Assembly: GCA_936450465.1 (NCBI GenBank)
Contig: OW388300.1
Coordinates: 16,257,266 to 16,321,265 of the forward strand
Length of the DNA: 64,000 bases
Origin: Gibbula magus
Lineage: Eukaryota > Mollusca > Gastropoda > Trochida > Trochidae
Reading direction: 5' to 3'
Shown: one piece after another, positions 37,301 to 49,100 of the stretch
How the letters are laid out: each line of letters begins with the position of its first letter
How positions within the stretch are numbered: the stretch's first letter is position 1
The notes under the pieces: generated by a model
What the model saw: the letters and a program-made list of their open reading frames with translations, nothing else
What the model was told of the DNA's origin: nothing
The model's database searches: none
Translations under genes and position numbers: made by a program

Positions 37301-40300
37301 GCAGCTGACAACCAAGTTAAACGTGGGTTCAAGACAATCAGTGCAGCTGACAACCAAGTTAAACGTGGGTTCAAGACAATCAGTGCAGCTGACAACCAAG
37401 TTAAACGTGGGTTCAAGACAATCAGTGCAGCTGACAACCAAGTTAAACGTGGGTTCAAGACAACCAGTGCAGCTGACAACAAAGTTAAACGTGGATTCAA
37501 GACAATCAGTGAAGCTGACAACCAAGTTAAACGTGGGTTCAAGACAACCAGTGCAGCTGACAACCAAGTTAAACGTGGGTTCAAGACAATCAGTGCAGCT
37601 GACAACCAAGTTAAACGTGGGTTTAAGAGAACCAGTGCAGCTGACAACCAAGTTAAACGTGGGTTCAAGACAATCAGTGCAGCTGACAACCATGTTAAAC
37701 GTGGGTTCAAGACAACCAGTGCAGCTGACAACCAAGTTAAACGTGGGTTCAAGACAACCAGTGCAGCTGACAACCAAGTTAAACGTGGGTTCAAGACAAT
37801 CAGTGCAGCTGACAACCAAGTTAAACGTGGGTTCAAGACAATCAGTGCAGCTGACAACCAAGTTAAACGTGGGTTCAAGACAACCAGTGCAGCTGACAAC
37901 CAAGTTAAACGTGGGTTCAAGACAACCAGTGCAGCTGACAACCAAGTTAAACGTGGGTTCAAGACAACCAGTGCAGCTGACAACCATGTTAAACGTGGGT
38001 TCAAGACAATCAGTGCAGCTGACAACCAAGTTAAACGTGGGTTCAAGACAATCAGTGCAGCTGACAACCAAGTTAAACGTGGGTTCAAGACAATCAGTGC
38101 AGCTGACAACCAAGTTAAACGTGGGTTCAAGACAATCAGTGCAGCTGACAACCAAGTTAAACGTGGGTTCAAGACAACCAGTGCAGCTGACAACCAAGTT
38201 AAACGTGGGTTTAAGACAATCAGTGCAGCTGACAACCAAGTTAAACGTGGGTTCAAGACAATCAGTGCAGCTGACAACCAAGTTAAACGTGGGTTCAAGA
38301 CAATCAGTGCAGCTGACAACCAAGTTAAACGTGGGTTCAAGACAATCAGTGCAGCTGACAACCAAGTTAAACGTGGGTTCAAGACAATCAGTGCAGCTGA
38401 CAACCAAGTTAAACGTGGGTTCAAGACAACCAGTGCAGCTGACAACAAAGTTAAACGTGGATTCAAGACAATCAGTGAAGCTGACAACCAAGTTAAACGT
38501 GGGTTCAAGACAACCAGTGCAGCTGACAACCAAGTTAAACGTGGGTTCAAGACAATCAGTGCAGCTGACAACCAAGTTAAACGTGGGTTTAAGAGAACCA
38601 GTGCAGCTGACAACCAAGTTAAACGTGGGTTCAAGACAATCAGTGCAGCTGACAACCATGTTAAACGTGGGTTCAAGACAACCAGTGCAGCTGACAACCA
38701 AGTTAAACGTGGGTTCAAGACAACCAGTGCAGCTGACAACCAAGTTAAACGTGGGTTCAAGACAATCAGTGCAGCTGACAACCAAGTTAAACGTGGGTTC
38801 AAGACAATCAGTGCAGCTGACAACCAAGTTAAACGTGGGTTCAAGACAACCAGTGCAGCTGACAACCAAGTTAAACGTGGGTTCAAGACAACCAGTGCAG
38901 CTGACAACCAAGTTAAACGTGGGTTCAAGACAACCAGTGCAGCTGACAACCATGTTAAACGTGGGTTCAAGACAATCAGTGCAGCTGACAACCAAGTTAA
39001 ACGTGGGTTCAAGACAATCAGTGCAGCTGACAACTAAGTTAAACGTGGGTTCAAGACAATCAGTGCAGCTGACAACCAAGTTAAACGTGGGTTCAAGACA
39101 ATCAGTGCAGCTGACAACCAAGTTAAACGTGGGTTCAAGACAACCAGTGCAGCTGACAACCAAGTTAAACGTGGATTCAAGACAATCAGTGCAGCTGACA
39201 ACCAAGTTAAACGTGGGTTCAAGACAATCAGTGCAGCTGACAACCAAGTTAAACGTGGGTTCAAGACAACCAGTGCAGCTGACAACCAAGTTAAACGTGG
39301 GTTCAAGACAACCAGTGCAGCTGACAACCATGTAAAACGTGGGTTCAAGACAATCAGTGCAGCTGACAACCAAGTTAAACGTGGGTTCAAGACAATCAGT
39401 GCAGCTGACAACCAAGTTAAACGTGGGTTCAAGACAATCAGTGCAGCTGACAACCAAGTTAAACGTGGGTTAAAGACAATCAGTGCAACTGACAACCATG
39501 TTAAACGTGGGTTCAAGACAATCAGTGCAGCTGACAACCAAGTTAAACGTGGGTTCAAGACAATCAGTGCAGCTGACAACCAAGTTAAACGTGGGTTCAA
39601 GACAATCAGTGCAGCTGACAACCATGTTAAACGTGGGTTCAAGACAACCAGTGCAGCTGACAAACAAGTTAAACGTGGGTTCAAGACAACCAGTGCAGCT
39701 GACAACCAAGTTAAACGTGGGTTCAAGACAACCAGTGCAGCTGACAACCAAGTTAAACGTGGGTTCAAGACAACCAGTGCAGCTGACAACCAAGTTAAAC
39801 GTGGGTTCAAGACAACCAGTGCAGCTGACAACCAAGTTAAACGTGGGTTCAAGACAACCAGTGCAGCTGACAACCAAGTTAAACGTGGGTTCAAGACAAC
39901 CAGTGCAGCTGACAACCAAGTTAAACGTGGGTTCAAGACAATCAGTGCAGCTGACAACCATGTTAAACGTGGTTTCAAGACTATCAGTGCAGCTAACAAC
40001 CAAGTTAAACGTGGGTTCAAGACAATCAGTGCAGCTGACAACCAAGTTAAACGTGGGTTCAAGACAATCAGTGCAGCTGACAACCAAGTTAAACGTGGGT
40101 TCAAGACAACCAGTGCAGCTGACAACCAAGTTAAACGTGGGTTCAAGACAATCAGTGCAGCTGACAACCATGTTAAACGTGGGTTCAAGACTATCAGTGC
40201 AGCTGACAGCCAAGTTAAACGTGGGTTTAAGACAATCAGTGCAGTTGACAACCAAGTTAAACGTGGGTTCAAGACAATCAGTGCAGCTGACAACCAAGTT

Positions 40301-41908
40301 AAACGTGGGTTCAAGACAATCAGTGCAGCTGACAACCAAGTTAAACGTGGGTTCAAGACAATCAGTGCAGCTGACAACCAAGTTAAACGTGGGTTCAAGA
40401 CAATCAGTGCAGCTGACAACCAAGTTAAACGTGGGTTCAAGACAACCAGTGCAGCTGACAACAAAGTTAAACGTGGATTCAAGACAATCAGTGCAGCTGA
40501 CAACCAAGTTAAACGTGGGTTCAAGACAACCAGTGCAGCTGACAACCAAGTTAAACGTGGGTTCAAGACAATCAGTGCAGCTGACAACCAAGTTAAACGT
40601 GGGTTTAAGAGAACCAGTGCAGCTGATAACCAAGTTAAACGTGGGTTCAAGACAATCAGTGCAGCTGACAACCATGTTAAACGTGGGTTCAAGACAACCA
40701 GTGCAGCTGACAACCAAGTTAAACGTGGGTTCAAGACAACCAGTGCAGCTGACAACCAAGTTAAACGTGGGTTCAAGACAATCAGTGCAGCTGACAACCA
40801 AGTTAAACGTGGGTTCAAGACAATCAGTGCAGCTGACAACCAAGTTAAACGTGGGTTCAAGACAATCAGTGCAGCTGACAACCAAGTTAAACGTGGGTTC
40901 AAGACAACCAGTGCAGCTGACAACCAAGTTAAACGTGGGTTCAAGACAACCAGTGCAGCTGACAACCAAGTTAAACGTGGGTTCAAGACAACCAGTGCAG
41001 CTGACAACCATGTTTAACGTGGGTTCAAGACAATCAGTGCAGCTGACAACCAAGTTAAACGTGGGTTCAAGACAATCAGTGCAGCTGACAACCAAGTTAA
41101 ACGTGGGTTCAAGACAATCAGTGCAGCTGACAACCAAGTTAAACGTGGGTTCAAGACAATCAGTGCAGCTGACAACCAAGTTAAACGTGGGTTCAAGACA
41201 ACCAGTGCAGCTGACAACCAAGTTAAACGTGGATTCAAGACAATCAGTGCAGCTGACAACCAAGTTAAACGTGGGTTCAAGACAATCAGTGCAGCTGACA
41301 ACCAAGTTAAACGTGGGTTCAAGACAACCAGTGCAGCTGACAACCAAGTTAAACGTGGGTTCAAGACAACCAGTGCAGCTGACAACCATGTAAAACGTGG
41401 GTTCAAGACAATCAGTGCAGCTGACAACCATGTTAAACGTGGGTTCAAGACAATCAGTGCAGCTGACAACCAAGTTAAACGTGGGTTCAAGACAATCAGT
41501 GCAGCTGACAACCAAGTTAAACGTGGGTTAAAGACAATCAGTGCAGCTGACAACCATGTTAAACGTGGGTTCAAGACAACCAGTGCAGCTGACAACCAAG
41601 TTAAACGTGGGTTCAAGACAATCAGTGCAGCTGACAACCATGTTAAACGTGGGTTCAAGACAACCAGTGCAGCTGACAACCAAGTTAAACGTGGGTTCAA
41701 GACAATCAGTGCAGCTGACAACCAAGTTAAACGTGGGTTCAAGACAATCAGTGCAGCTGACAACCAAGTTAAACGTGGGTTCAAGACAACCAGTGCAGCT
41801 GACAACCAAGTTAAACGTGGGTTCAAGACAATCAGTGCAGCTGACAACCAAGTTAAACGTTGGTTCAAGACAATCAGTGCAGCTGACAACAAAGTTAAAC
41901 GTGGGTTC
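25347..41908. repeat. Giant 42-bp minisatellite, about 394 head-to-tail units
   Basis: The unit is 42 bp and contains gttaaacgtgggttcaag as its first part. Units differ mainly at a few sites: the tetranucleotide after gac/t (aatc, aacc, tatc), a or t before gtt, and t or g in the following gtt. The consensus is stop-free in four of six frames: two on the plus strand (LNVGSRQSVQLTTK, VKRGFKTISAADNQ) and two on the minus strand (VVSCTDCLEPTFNL, WLSAALIVLNPRLT). This gives uninterrupted frames of more than 3700 codons on both strands. Because the common variants change amino acids in these frames, and starts lie inside repeat units or unrelated flank, I read it as non-coding satellite DNA. A 41-bp unit near 36520 shifts the phase. 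There are no spacers, so it is not a CRISPR array. Confidence 0.97.
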
Positions 41909-42200
41909 GGGACAATCAATAAGGCCTGCCATCTGAGGCCTACCACCAAGTTAAATGTGGGGTCATGACAATCAATGAGGCCTACCACCACTTTATATGT
42001 ATATTCAAGGCAAGTAATGAGGCCTACATATGTGGGGCCAGGACAATTAACGAGGTTACCACCACGTTAAACGTATCGTCAGGACAATTAGTTAAGTTAC
42101 CATCACAGTTCAAGTCACGACATTCACTGAGGCCTAGCATCAAATTAAACGTGGGGTCAGGACACTCACTGAGGCCTACCACCATGTTAAACGTTGTAAA
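41909..42200. repeat. Diverged edge units of the 42-bp minisatellite
   Basis: Units continue with the same approximate period but have drifted: words like gttaaatgtggggtcatgac and caatgaggcctaccacca replace the array versions. Several partial units follow before similarity fades near 42200. Such old units at an array edge are expected when the centre is homogenised by unequal exchange. Confidence 0.8.
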
Positions 42201-42225
42201 ACTACCTAGCCAATTGCGATTATAT

Positions 42226-42372
42226 TGTTGATTTGGTGACCCTGTGGCTCAAAATAAGTACCACAGGGGTCACGACCGAATTTCATCTTCAGTAATACGA
42301 AAACTCCAAGAAAGTCAAAATGTCTCCTACAGACTCCTTAGCCAATGGATCCATTTATAAATTTGGTGGCTA
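42226..42372 (-). repeat. Dispersed repeat R1, single inverted copy
   Basis: The reverse complement carries ggtcgtgacccctgtgg, caccaaat and attggctaaggagtctgta, as in the R1 clusters at 750-1260 and 6706-7380. Confidence 0.65.
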
Positions 42373-42523
42373 TATAGCCCCATTTAAAGTGCAACAAATA
42401 AATACACGTATGTCTTTTTTCTTCTGAAAGACTAAATGCAAAGTAAAGTTGATATTTTGTCAGACGGGGATTATGGGTGGGGTGATTTTGAGTTTCACGC
42501 CATTTTCTATTATTTAACTTATA

Positions 42524-42592
42524 TCACGGCTGCTAGTATTATTGCAGGGAGAAAGTCCGCAACACTGTGTGCCTCTGCATTGCTGTGAAACC
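42524..42592 (-). mobile_element. SINE 3'-region fragment
   Basis: The block atatcacggctgctagtatt followed by attgcagggagaaag matches the 3' part of the SINE copies at 2994, 46981 and 52960-53000. Head and tail are missing. Confidence 0.75.
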
Positions 42593-43805
42593 TAAGAAAA
42601 AAGAACTAGCAAAATTCATAATACCAAGCACCGAGTTGGTAATTATTTTTCCTACCCAAAAGCTTGATTCTAGATTAGAATGATAATACACATTGTACTG
42701 AAGGTTATTCATACACTCTCTCCTATCTTCAACCTCAAACGTTTGCTACTTACACTAAGCCTCTTATGCAACTGGCAGCTTACTTACAAAACGATTTTCT
42801 GACGTAGTAAACAATTTTATCATACAATGGAGGGTGTTCTCAGCAGGATAAGGGATAGTTTCGATATCCGTTGGGATTTTATACGGATAAAGATGCAAAT
42901 TACAGTGGTTAAGTGACGGAATTTCTTTTGAAAGTTAAAATGACGTAACACGTGTTAACATTTCGTACACCTTTAATAACGAACAGAAGTGTTATGTACA
43001 CTGTGCACAGTACTGGGGTTAAATGTCAATTTGCAGAATAAACCATTTCGTTTTTAAAAATCAGAAAGATGTACTGTAAAAACACATAATTAAAACAAAA
43101 CGTAGTTTCTCATGTGACATACATATGAAGTGCATGTTTATTCATAATGCAGGATATTTACCATCCCTAAAGAAACGAGAATGATAACCTGTTTACCATA
43201 CAATGACTGTATTCTTTCATCTTACGCAAGTACGTTGATCATGACAACATTACTTTTAAAGTTAAACTATTCTTCAACTACGCTGAAAAGCGTGCTATTC
43301 TCAAGATAAAAGGACACAAACTAATGCCTCCTAAATGATGCTTCCAATTAAAATAATAGTTATTGTGATATGATCTTAATTTTCCATGTTTTAATACGGT
43401 TCAAAATATCTTTTTCAAATGAAAAATAATTCAGATTAGGACGGCGAATTCGAACTCGCCTCCTGTCGCTTTGTGTCGGCGAGCCTAGAGTTCCCTTCCG
43501 CTCATTTTACATATGGGTCACACATATCACACTGAGCCGAACTCAACTGAATATTAAGCTGCTGATTCTCAAATCCCATTTAAAGAACCAACGTGTATGA
43601 AAGAATCGAGATGGACGTTCGACAAATGAATATATAGGTGACTCATACTACATTTGTTGCCCGGTACCTGTTTGTAAAGTGTTTGCACGGTAGATTTCAA
43701 CTCGCGATAAACATGTTTTGGCATTGCTTGATAATACCTTTTGCCGCACTATGAATTGCACAATGTTTGGTTTGTCATCTATCAATACTATACATGAAAT
43801 GAAGC
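42593..43805. other. Intergenic, expected place of gene C's last exon, none found
   Basis: I looked on the minus strand for a phase-2 exon similar to gene B exon 8 and saw none. A minus-strand open stretch 43648-43887 ends in RVEIYRANTLQTGTGQQM, but it has no good acceptor in the right phase. Confidence 0.4.
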
Positions 43806-43841
43806 ATGTATATTTACGTGAAGCTCTATCCATCATTACAG

Positions 43842-44009
43842 GCTTTCGATATGTTAATGCGTGTGACGTCAAATGAAGTTCCGCCACGTGACCTCTGGAA
43901 CCTGACAGATACCGAAAATATCCCTTGCCTTTATCCTGCTGAGAACATGGTCCATTGTATGTTAAACTATTTTACAAGTCGCTGTACAGAGTTTACTAGC
44001 CTCCAGTGA
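43842..44009 (+). CDS. Possible exon of an unrecognised plus-strand gene
   Basis: An acceptor-like tccatcattacag precedes an open stretch that ends in TGA at 44007-44009. A donor-like CA|GTGACG overlaps the end. The peptide has mixed, protein-like composition (for example NEVPPRDLWNLTDTENIP) and three cysteines. No family is recognised and it may be chance. Confidence 0.22.
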   Translation, partial: AFDMLMRVTSNEVPPRDLWNLTDTENIPCLYPAENMVHCMLNYFTSRCTEFTSLQ

Positions 44010-44435
44010 CGTTATTTGAGATGTCTCGAATGAGTGGTTGAATACCTGTTTTGTTGACTTGGCAAGAGGATTGTTCCCTCCTTATTTACCAATGCAAATG
44101 GTTCAAAATGTGGTGGAAGCGTGATAAGTCGGACATTATTGCAAGATAATGACATGATTGGTAGTAGGCAGGGTTTGCACTACATCCGGGTTTTTTTTAT
44201 TATGCGATGCGTTAAGAATAATTGCACCAGAATGCAAAACATTAAATGCCAAAGCTATTGTTGACGTCAGTGACGAAAGGATTACTCATATGTAAAGTAC
44301 AGCGGTGTAAGTTTTCTTTGGTGGTGATGCCCTCAGTTTTGCGATTCTTGGTCTGTAATTGGTCGAGCCTGTTTGTATCCTTCGTTGCTGAAGCCTAGTT
44401 ATTGTGGTTTTGGCGCAGTCCAACCTCCAACTACA

Positions 44436-44830
44436 ATGTTCATATTTTCCTCACTCGCATTTGTGCTTGCAGTCTTGGAATGCCAAATTTGTGGTCGTTA
44501 CGACAGTGGTGCTGATTGGAGGTGTGTTTCATTTTTGATACGAAAATGTTCACTCGGTACATTGAAATTTGTGTTCAATTGATGTTTTTAAATAATTCCT
44601 AATTGAAACACTAATTTGATATTTTTGGATAATATCTCTCTCTCTTGATGCACAAACAACACTGACATATTGAAATGCTTATATATTTTTATTGCAGAAG
44701 ATTCACGTGCAGGTAAAGTCGTATCCAATTTGCAAGCATCCTGTCAATCCAGGGATATGGACTCCCTTATCCAAAGGCCATTGGCATTACGAACAGGCAA
44801 GATACCGGAGCAGGGAGCTTTGCCAGTTCA
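44436..44830 (+). CDS. Possible small secreted-peptide gene, two exons, phase unresolved
   Basis: ATG 44436 begins a hydrophobic, signal-like segment (MFIFSSLAFVLAVLECQICG) and reaches a donor AG|GTGTGT after 44521. A strong acceptor, atttttattgcag, precedes 44698. The open stretch 44698-44830 ends at TTCA|GTAAGT and encodes cysteine- and tryptophan-containing words (SYPICKHPVNPGIWTPL). Joining at these sites gives an early TAA; the attractive downstream frame would need another donor. Either a very short peptide, a differently spliced gene or chance. Confidence 0.25.
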
Positions 44831-45029
44831 GTAAGTGTTGCAGTCTTCAAGTCATATCTACTCATTCTGAATCAGAAACAGATTTGTCGAATTGTGTATC
44901 TTGAAATATGCATGTAAAAAGTCAAATCATTAGAATGTTATTGACACCTTTCGTTTTCTCACGCCATTTGTCACCATTCACTGTGCTTTGTACCTTTGAC
45001 ATGTAACTTGGTCAAAAGGAACATTTTTT

Positions 45030-45660
45030 AAAGAGCACAAGAACCCTCGGATTATTTGTCCTATTGATGCACAAACTATCCTCAAACTAAACAGTTTCGG
45101 TAATTTACGAAAGGGTAATTTACGAAATTACACATCTTATGATCTAGACATGATTTAACATGTGGTTGTATTTGATGAGCTTGATTTTGCAATGTCTGAA
45201 TGATATAATGACAAGAGATAAGCATGACAAATATCAAAGTTTTATCACCGATTAATAAATAATTACGGCCATGGTTAAGTTTTTTTCAGAAATACATCCA
45301 ACATCAAGGTCACAAGGACCTCAGTATGTGACATGGGTAACATAACGTTTAAATCAACAAGTTTGGACTTTCATCAAGGTCAAGGTTAAAAGATCAAACA
45401 TGTTTCACAAACTGGGGAAGAGTTGATTTCAGAACACAGGTTCTGTCAGTCGAAGGGCCATTACTATCAATATATGCATCAGATGAGTCCCAGAATAGCA
45501 CATGCGTACCACCAATGTATATCCGAAGCACGTGTTAAGTTTCAGAAAGCTTTATACAAAACAGTGGGAGGAGGTGATTTTAAAACCCAGGTACCCTTTT
45601 CCGGAGGACGCCTGGTCGGACGGACAGACAGACTGCGCCACCACACCCGGGGGTAAATAT
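45030..45660 (-). repeat. Dispersed repeat R2, inverted copy
   Basis: Starts with gagcacaagaaccc and ends in ggacggacagacagactgcg, with caaggtcacaaggacct words between. This is the mirror order of 4205-4615. Open frames at 45423-45738 are shadows. Confidence 0.5.
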
Positions 45661-46148
45661 AATTATGTTATAAATCTCTCGCGACAGATTTACAAGCGTT
45701 ACATCATCATGTATCAACGGCGCTGTGAAATGAAGTAAGTTCTCGCAAACAGTTGAATAAGTGGCTACATGGCTCTGTTAAGTCATACGAGTCCATTTCG
45801 ATTCGAGTGGCCACTTTGAGATGTTCACATTAAAATGGCCGCTCTAAGGCTTGCTGGATGATAATGAATAATGTCAACTACAGATGTTTTCATAACTGAT
45901 ACAGATTTCGTACGTCTTTATTTCAAAGTGTAATTTGTATGCATGTTGGAATATGTGAACACCTAATTTACAAGTTGGGTTTTCACGATTAGCCGGGGGT
46001 TTACGACTTGTCATAAATATTATCATTTCTGTGAGCATATCGTTAAAAATTTAAATATTGATTATTGCCATGAGTATATATTGATGGCAGCATCAATAGA
46101 CACATTTATTCACACGCATATCTTACATCAGTTTACTGTGCCTCTTAC

Positions 46149-49100
46149 CGAATTCCATGGGACAGTAAGATGATAGAACCCTGGTAAAAGGCCATGCCAT
46201 CAATGATACCAAGATGCAGTTTGAGGGTCCGAACCTTTTTAAACGTCTGTGTGTCAATTACTATCAATCCTTTATGAGATCCACAGTACAGGAGGTGTTC
46301 TGCAATCATCCACAATATGACATTGATGTTTAAGTACATATCATATAAGTGCCATTTTTTCAGCAGCATAGCCATGGAAACGTAATGGTAAAGAAATATA
46401 ATCAATCATGTCATGCTGCTCACAATATCTCAAACAATTGAAAACATCTGAATATTTGCTCAAATATCTCAGTTTAATCTCTACATATCTATATCAGTCA
46501 GTCAACTCTGTCGGTCAGTACAACGCTATATCTTTTGTTTGGTAAAGGAAAATTTAACTGAAGCACTATTTTCTATTGGAGATACTAATCTACTTTCAGG
46601 CAAACATCAAATAGCGTGGTTGACTCAATTCAAAACACGACATTCAGATTGACAGGAGATGACGGTATGTTACAGGTAACACATTCATACACATACTCCT
46701 TCAATGAAGTGCACAATGTAATTGCTTGTTAAGATTATAAAACAGAGAAGTGAATGGTTCGACGAAGTCCTATAAAATAAGTCACGACTATAGTTCAAGT
46801 AGAAACCTTGTTAAAATGAACTATTTTTCATGTGTGTCACTACAAACAAAGTGATAATTTCTGAAGTAAGAGCATTAAAACAGTATGTCACTGCACCCTT
46901 TTTCGAAAAGTGTAAGGGTTTTGAATAGCTGAATTCTAACAAGGTGAGGTGAGGTGAGTAAGGGTTTAACACCGCTTTCAAGAGTATTTCACTTATATCA
47001 CGGCTGCTAGTATTATTGCAGGGCTTTGCATTGCGGTGAAACCTGCGAGCAACGGCTGGAACTAGCGAACCATTGGTGCTACTGTATTGAAATTCAGTGT
47101 AGCATTGCACCCAAACCTTACTGCGTGTAGAACTGTTCTCTACTGCAGACAAAGTTGCCGTGCCCCTGGCGGGATTCGAACCACTTACCTCTTGATCCAA
47201 AGCCGAACGCTATCCCGCCCCTTAATTCTAACAGGAATACCCCAAAGTTCAAATGAATCAATGCAACGTTGCATTAATCGACACTGGCACCTTTGTTGTC
47301 CAAGCATGAGTTCAAGCGAAATCTACTCCACAATGAAATTTACTAATAGACAGTACCCATGTTCATAATCAAACTTTCAAGATATAAATGCTATATTTAG
47401 AAACATGCGTTGGGAAAACGTTTCTTCTTGTACATTACAATGCTCGTCGTATAGTCTTAAGGAACCAGTGTAATGCATTTTTTTCAGGAATGGCAGATTA
47501 TTACGTCTAAGTGCATTATATATTGGGAATCAATTGAGCATAACATCGAACCAATATACACTTGCAATTGATTATGAAGAGATTTTAATTTACCCATTTT
47601 AACAATGCGGCAATCCATGAGGCATGACTGTGATTAACCACAGACGAGGGATGATTATTGACGATTATTACTGCCGCTAGATGAATTTATGAGGTGGGTT
47701 AAATAGCCAAAAAACATGTTTATATAATAATTATGTAATTGTCATTTGCGGAATTACCTATTTTGATATCTAAACTTCGATATATGGAGAACTTAAGTTG
47801 TTTATTGAATATTTGTTAATGAAATTACCAATCAAAATGTTGCGAAATCACGTTGAATTATGACTATCGTCGATAATGAGATAACTCCAGTGACGTCACA
47901 ACAGTCATGTAAGTATTACGTATGGAAGTAATTTATGGGCCGATTTCAGAATTTTAAAATCGAGCAATTGTCAAATTGAAATGTGACCATATGTTATGAC
48001 ATCTAACCTTTAAAATCCATGAAGATTTATTACCATACATATAAACATGCTTATTAAGAAAGAAAACCAAATGCGAGCCAGGAAGAGCTATTGGTTGATT
48101 GTTGAATTTGTAACATAGACATTTGTAGTTCATATGCAAATGAGACATACCCTCGTTCAAACAAAGTTAAAAGATGTGAGCCCAAATCGTCGCATTGAAT
48201 ACAATCATTCAAAATAGTAACACTTGCATATTGAAAAATTGGAACAGTTATAAGAGATAGTAAGGCACAATTTGTCAAACAAGAAATCAAATCACAATGG
48301 CCAGTTTCTTTAAAAGATTATACAGCTTGTATTATCCGTATGTAGATCAGTATTAAATATTTGGAAATGTTTAATCGAAATATCATGATGCCAAACACGT
48401 TTTTTTACATTTTATATTCAATATTGTGAAATCATAAATGTTAGTTACTTTTGTAAATTGATAGTAGTATGTGCTAGTTATTTTCAGCGTATGACTTTTT
48501 TTAAAACTATGACAACCAACTATTAAATATAGTACGTATTTCTAACTGCAATATGGTGAAATTAACAAACGATACATATATGTGATAACATGCGCCAAAA
48601 CATACGCGCAACTTATGAATGCATCCGTGTTGGCAGTCATCATAACAGTGCGTGTTACAGTTTCGTTACAGTTTTCGTGTTTACACTCCATATGTGGCAA
48701 CGTCATCACTTTTGAAGCTGTCCGCTATAACGTTTTAATCATTGATCATTGATGTTAATGAAATCTTGTACTTATTTTACTGCATCAATAGAAAGCTTGA
48801 AGTCCTGCACTGTCCAAAACAGTATCAAAACGGGTGCGTCAGTGCCTTTAAGAACAAGGTTAGTCAGCGATGTGGGGCCCTGAGTTTTCACTGGAGGCCT
48901 TCTTCTTTATTTTCTAATGTTGGTTAGGAGATAACCATAGCGCACGTTGTATTTCAAAATCAGAGACATGTTAAACTTGATACATAATATATGAAATCTT
49001 ACTTTTTCTGTCAACAACAAGTTTCAGTGTAAAAAAATGTTTTTTTATAATTTTTTTCCGCTTGTTTCCAGATAATGAGACCATTTCCACGTAGTTTTTC

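Noticed and set aside
25347..41908. CRISPR-like array
   Set aside because: Units are contiguous without unique spacers, in a eukaryotic intron-bearing region.
43648..43887. Last exon of gene C
   Set aside because: The end of the frame looks superficially like gene B exon 8, but there is no acceptor in the needed phase and no real residue match.
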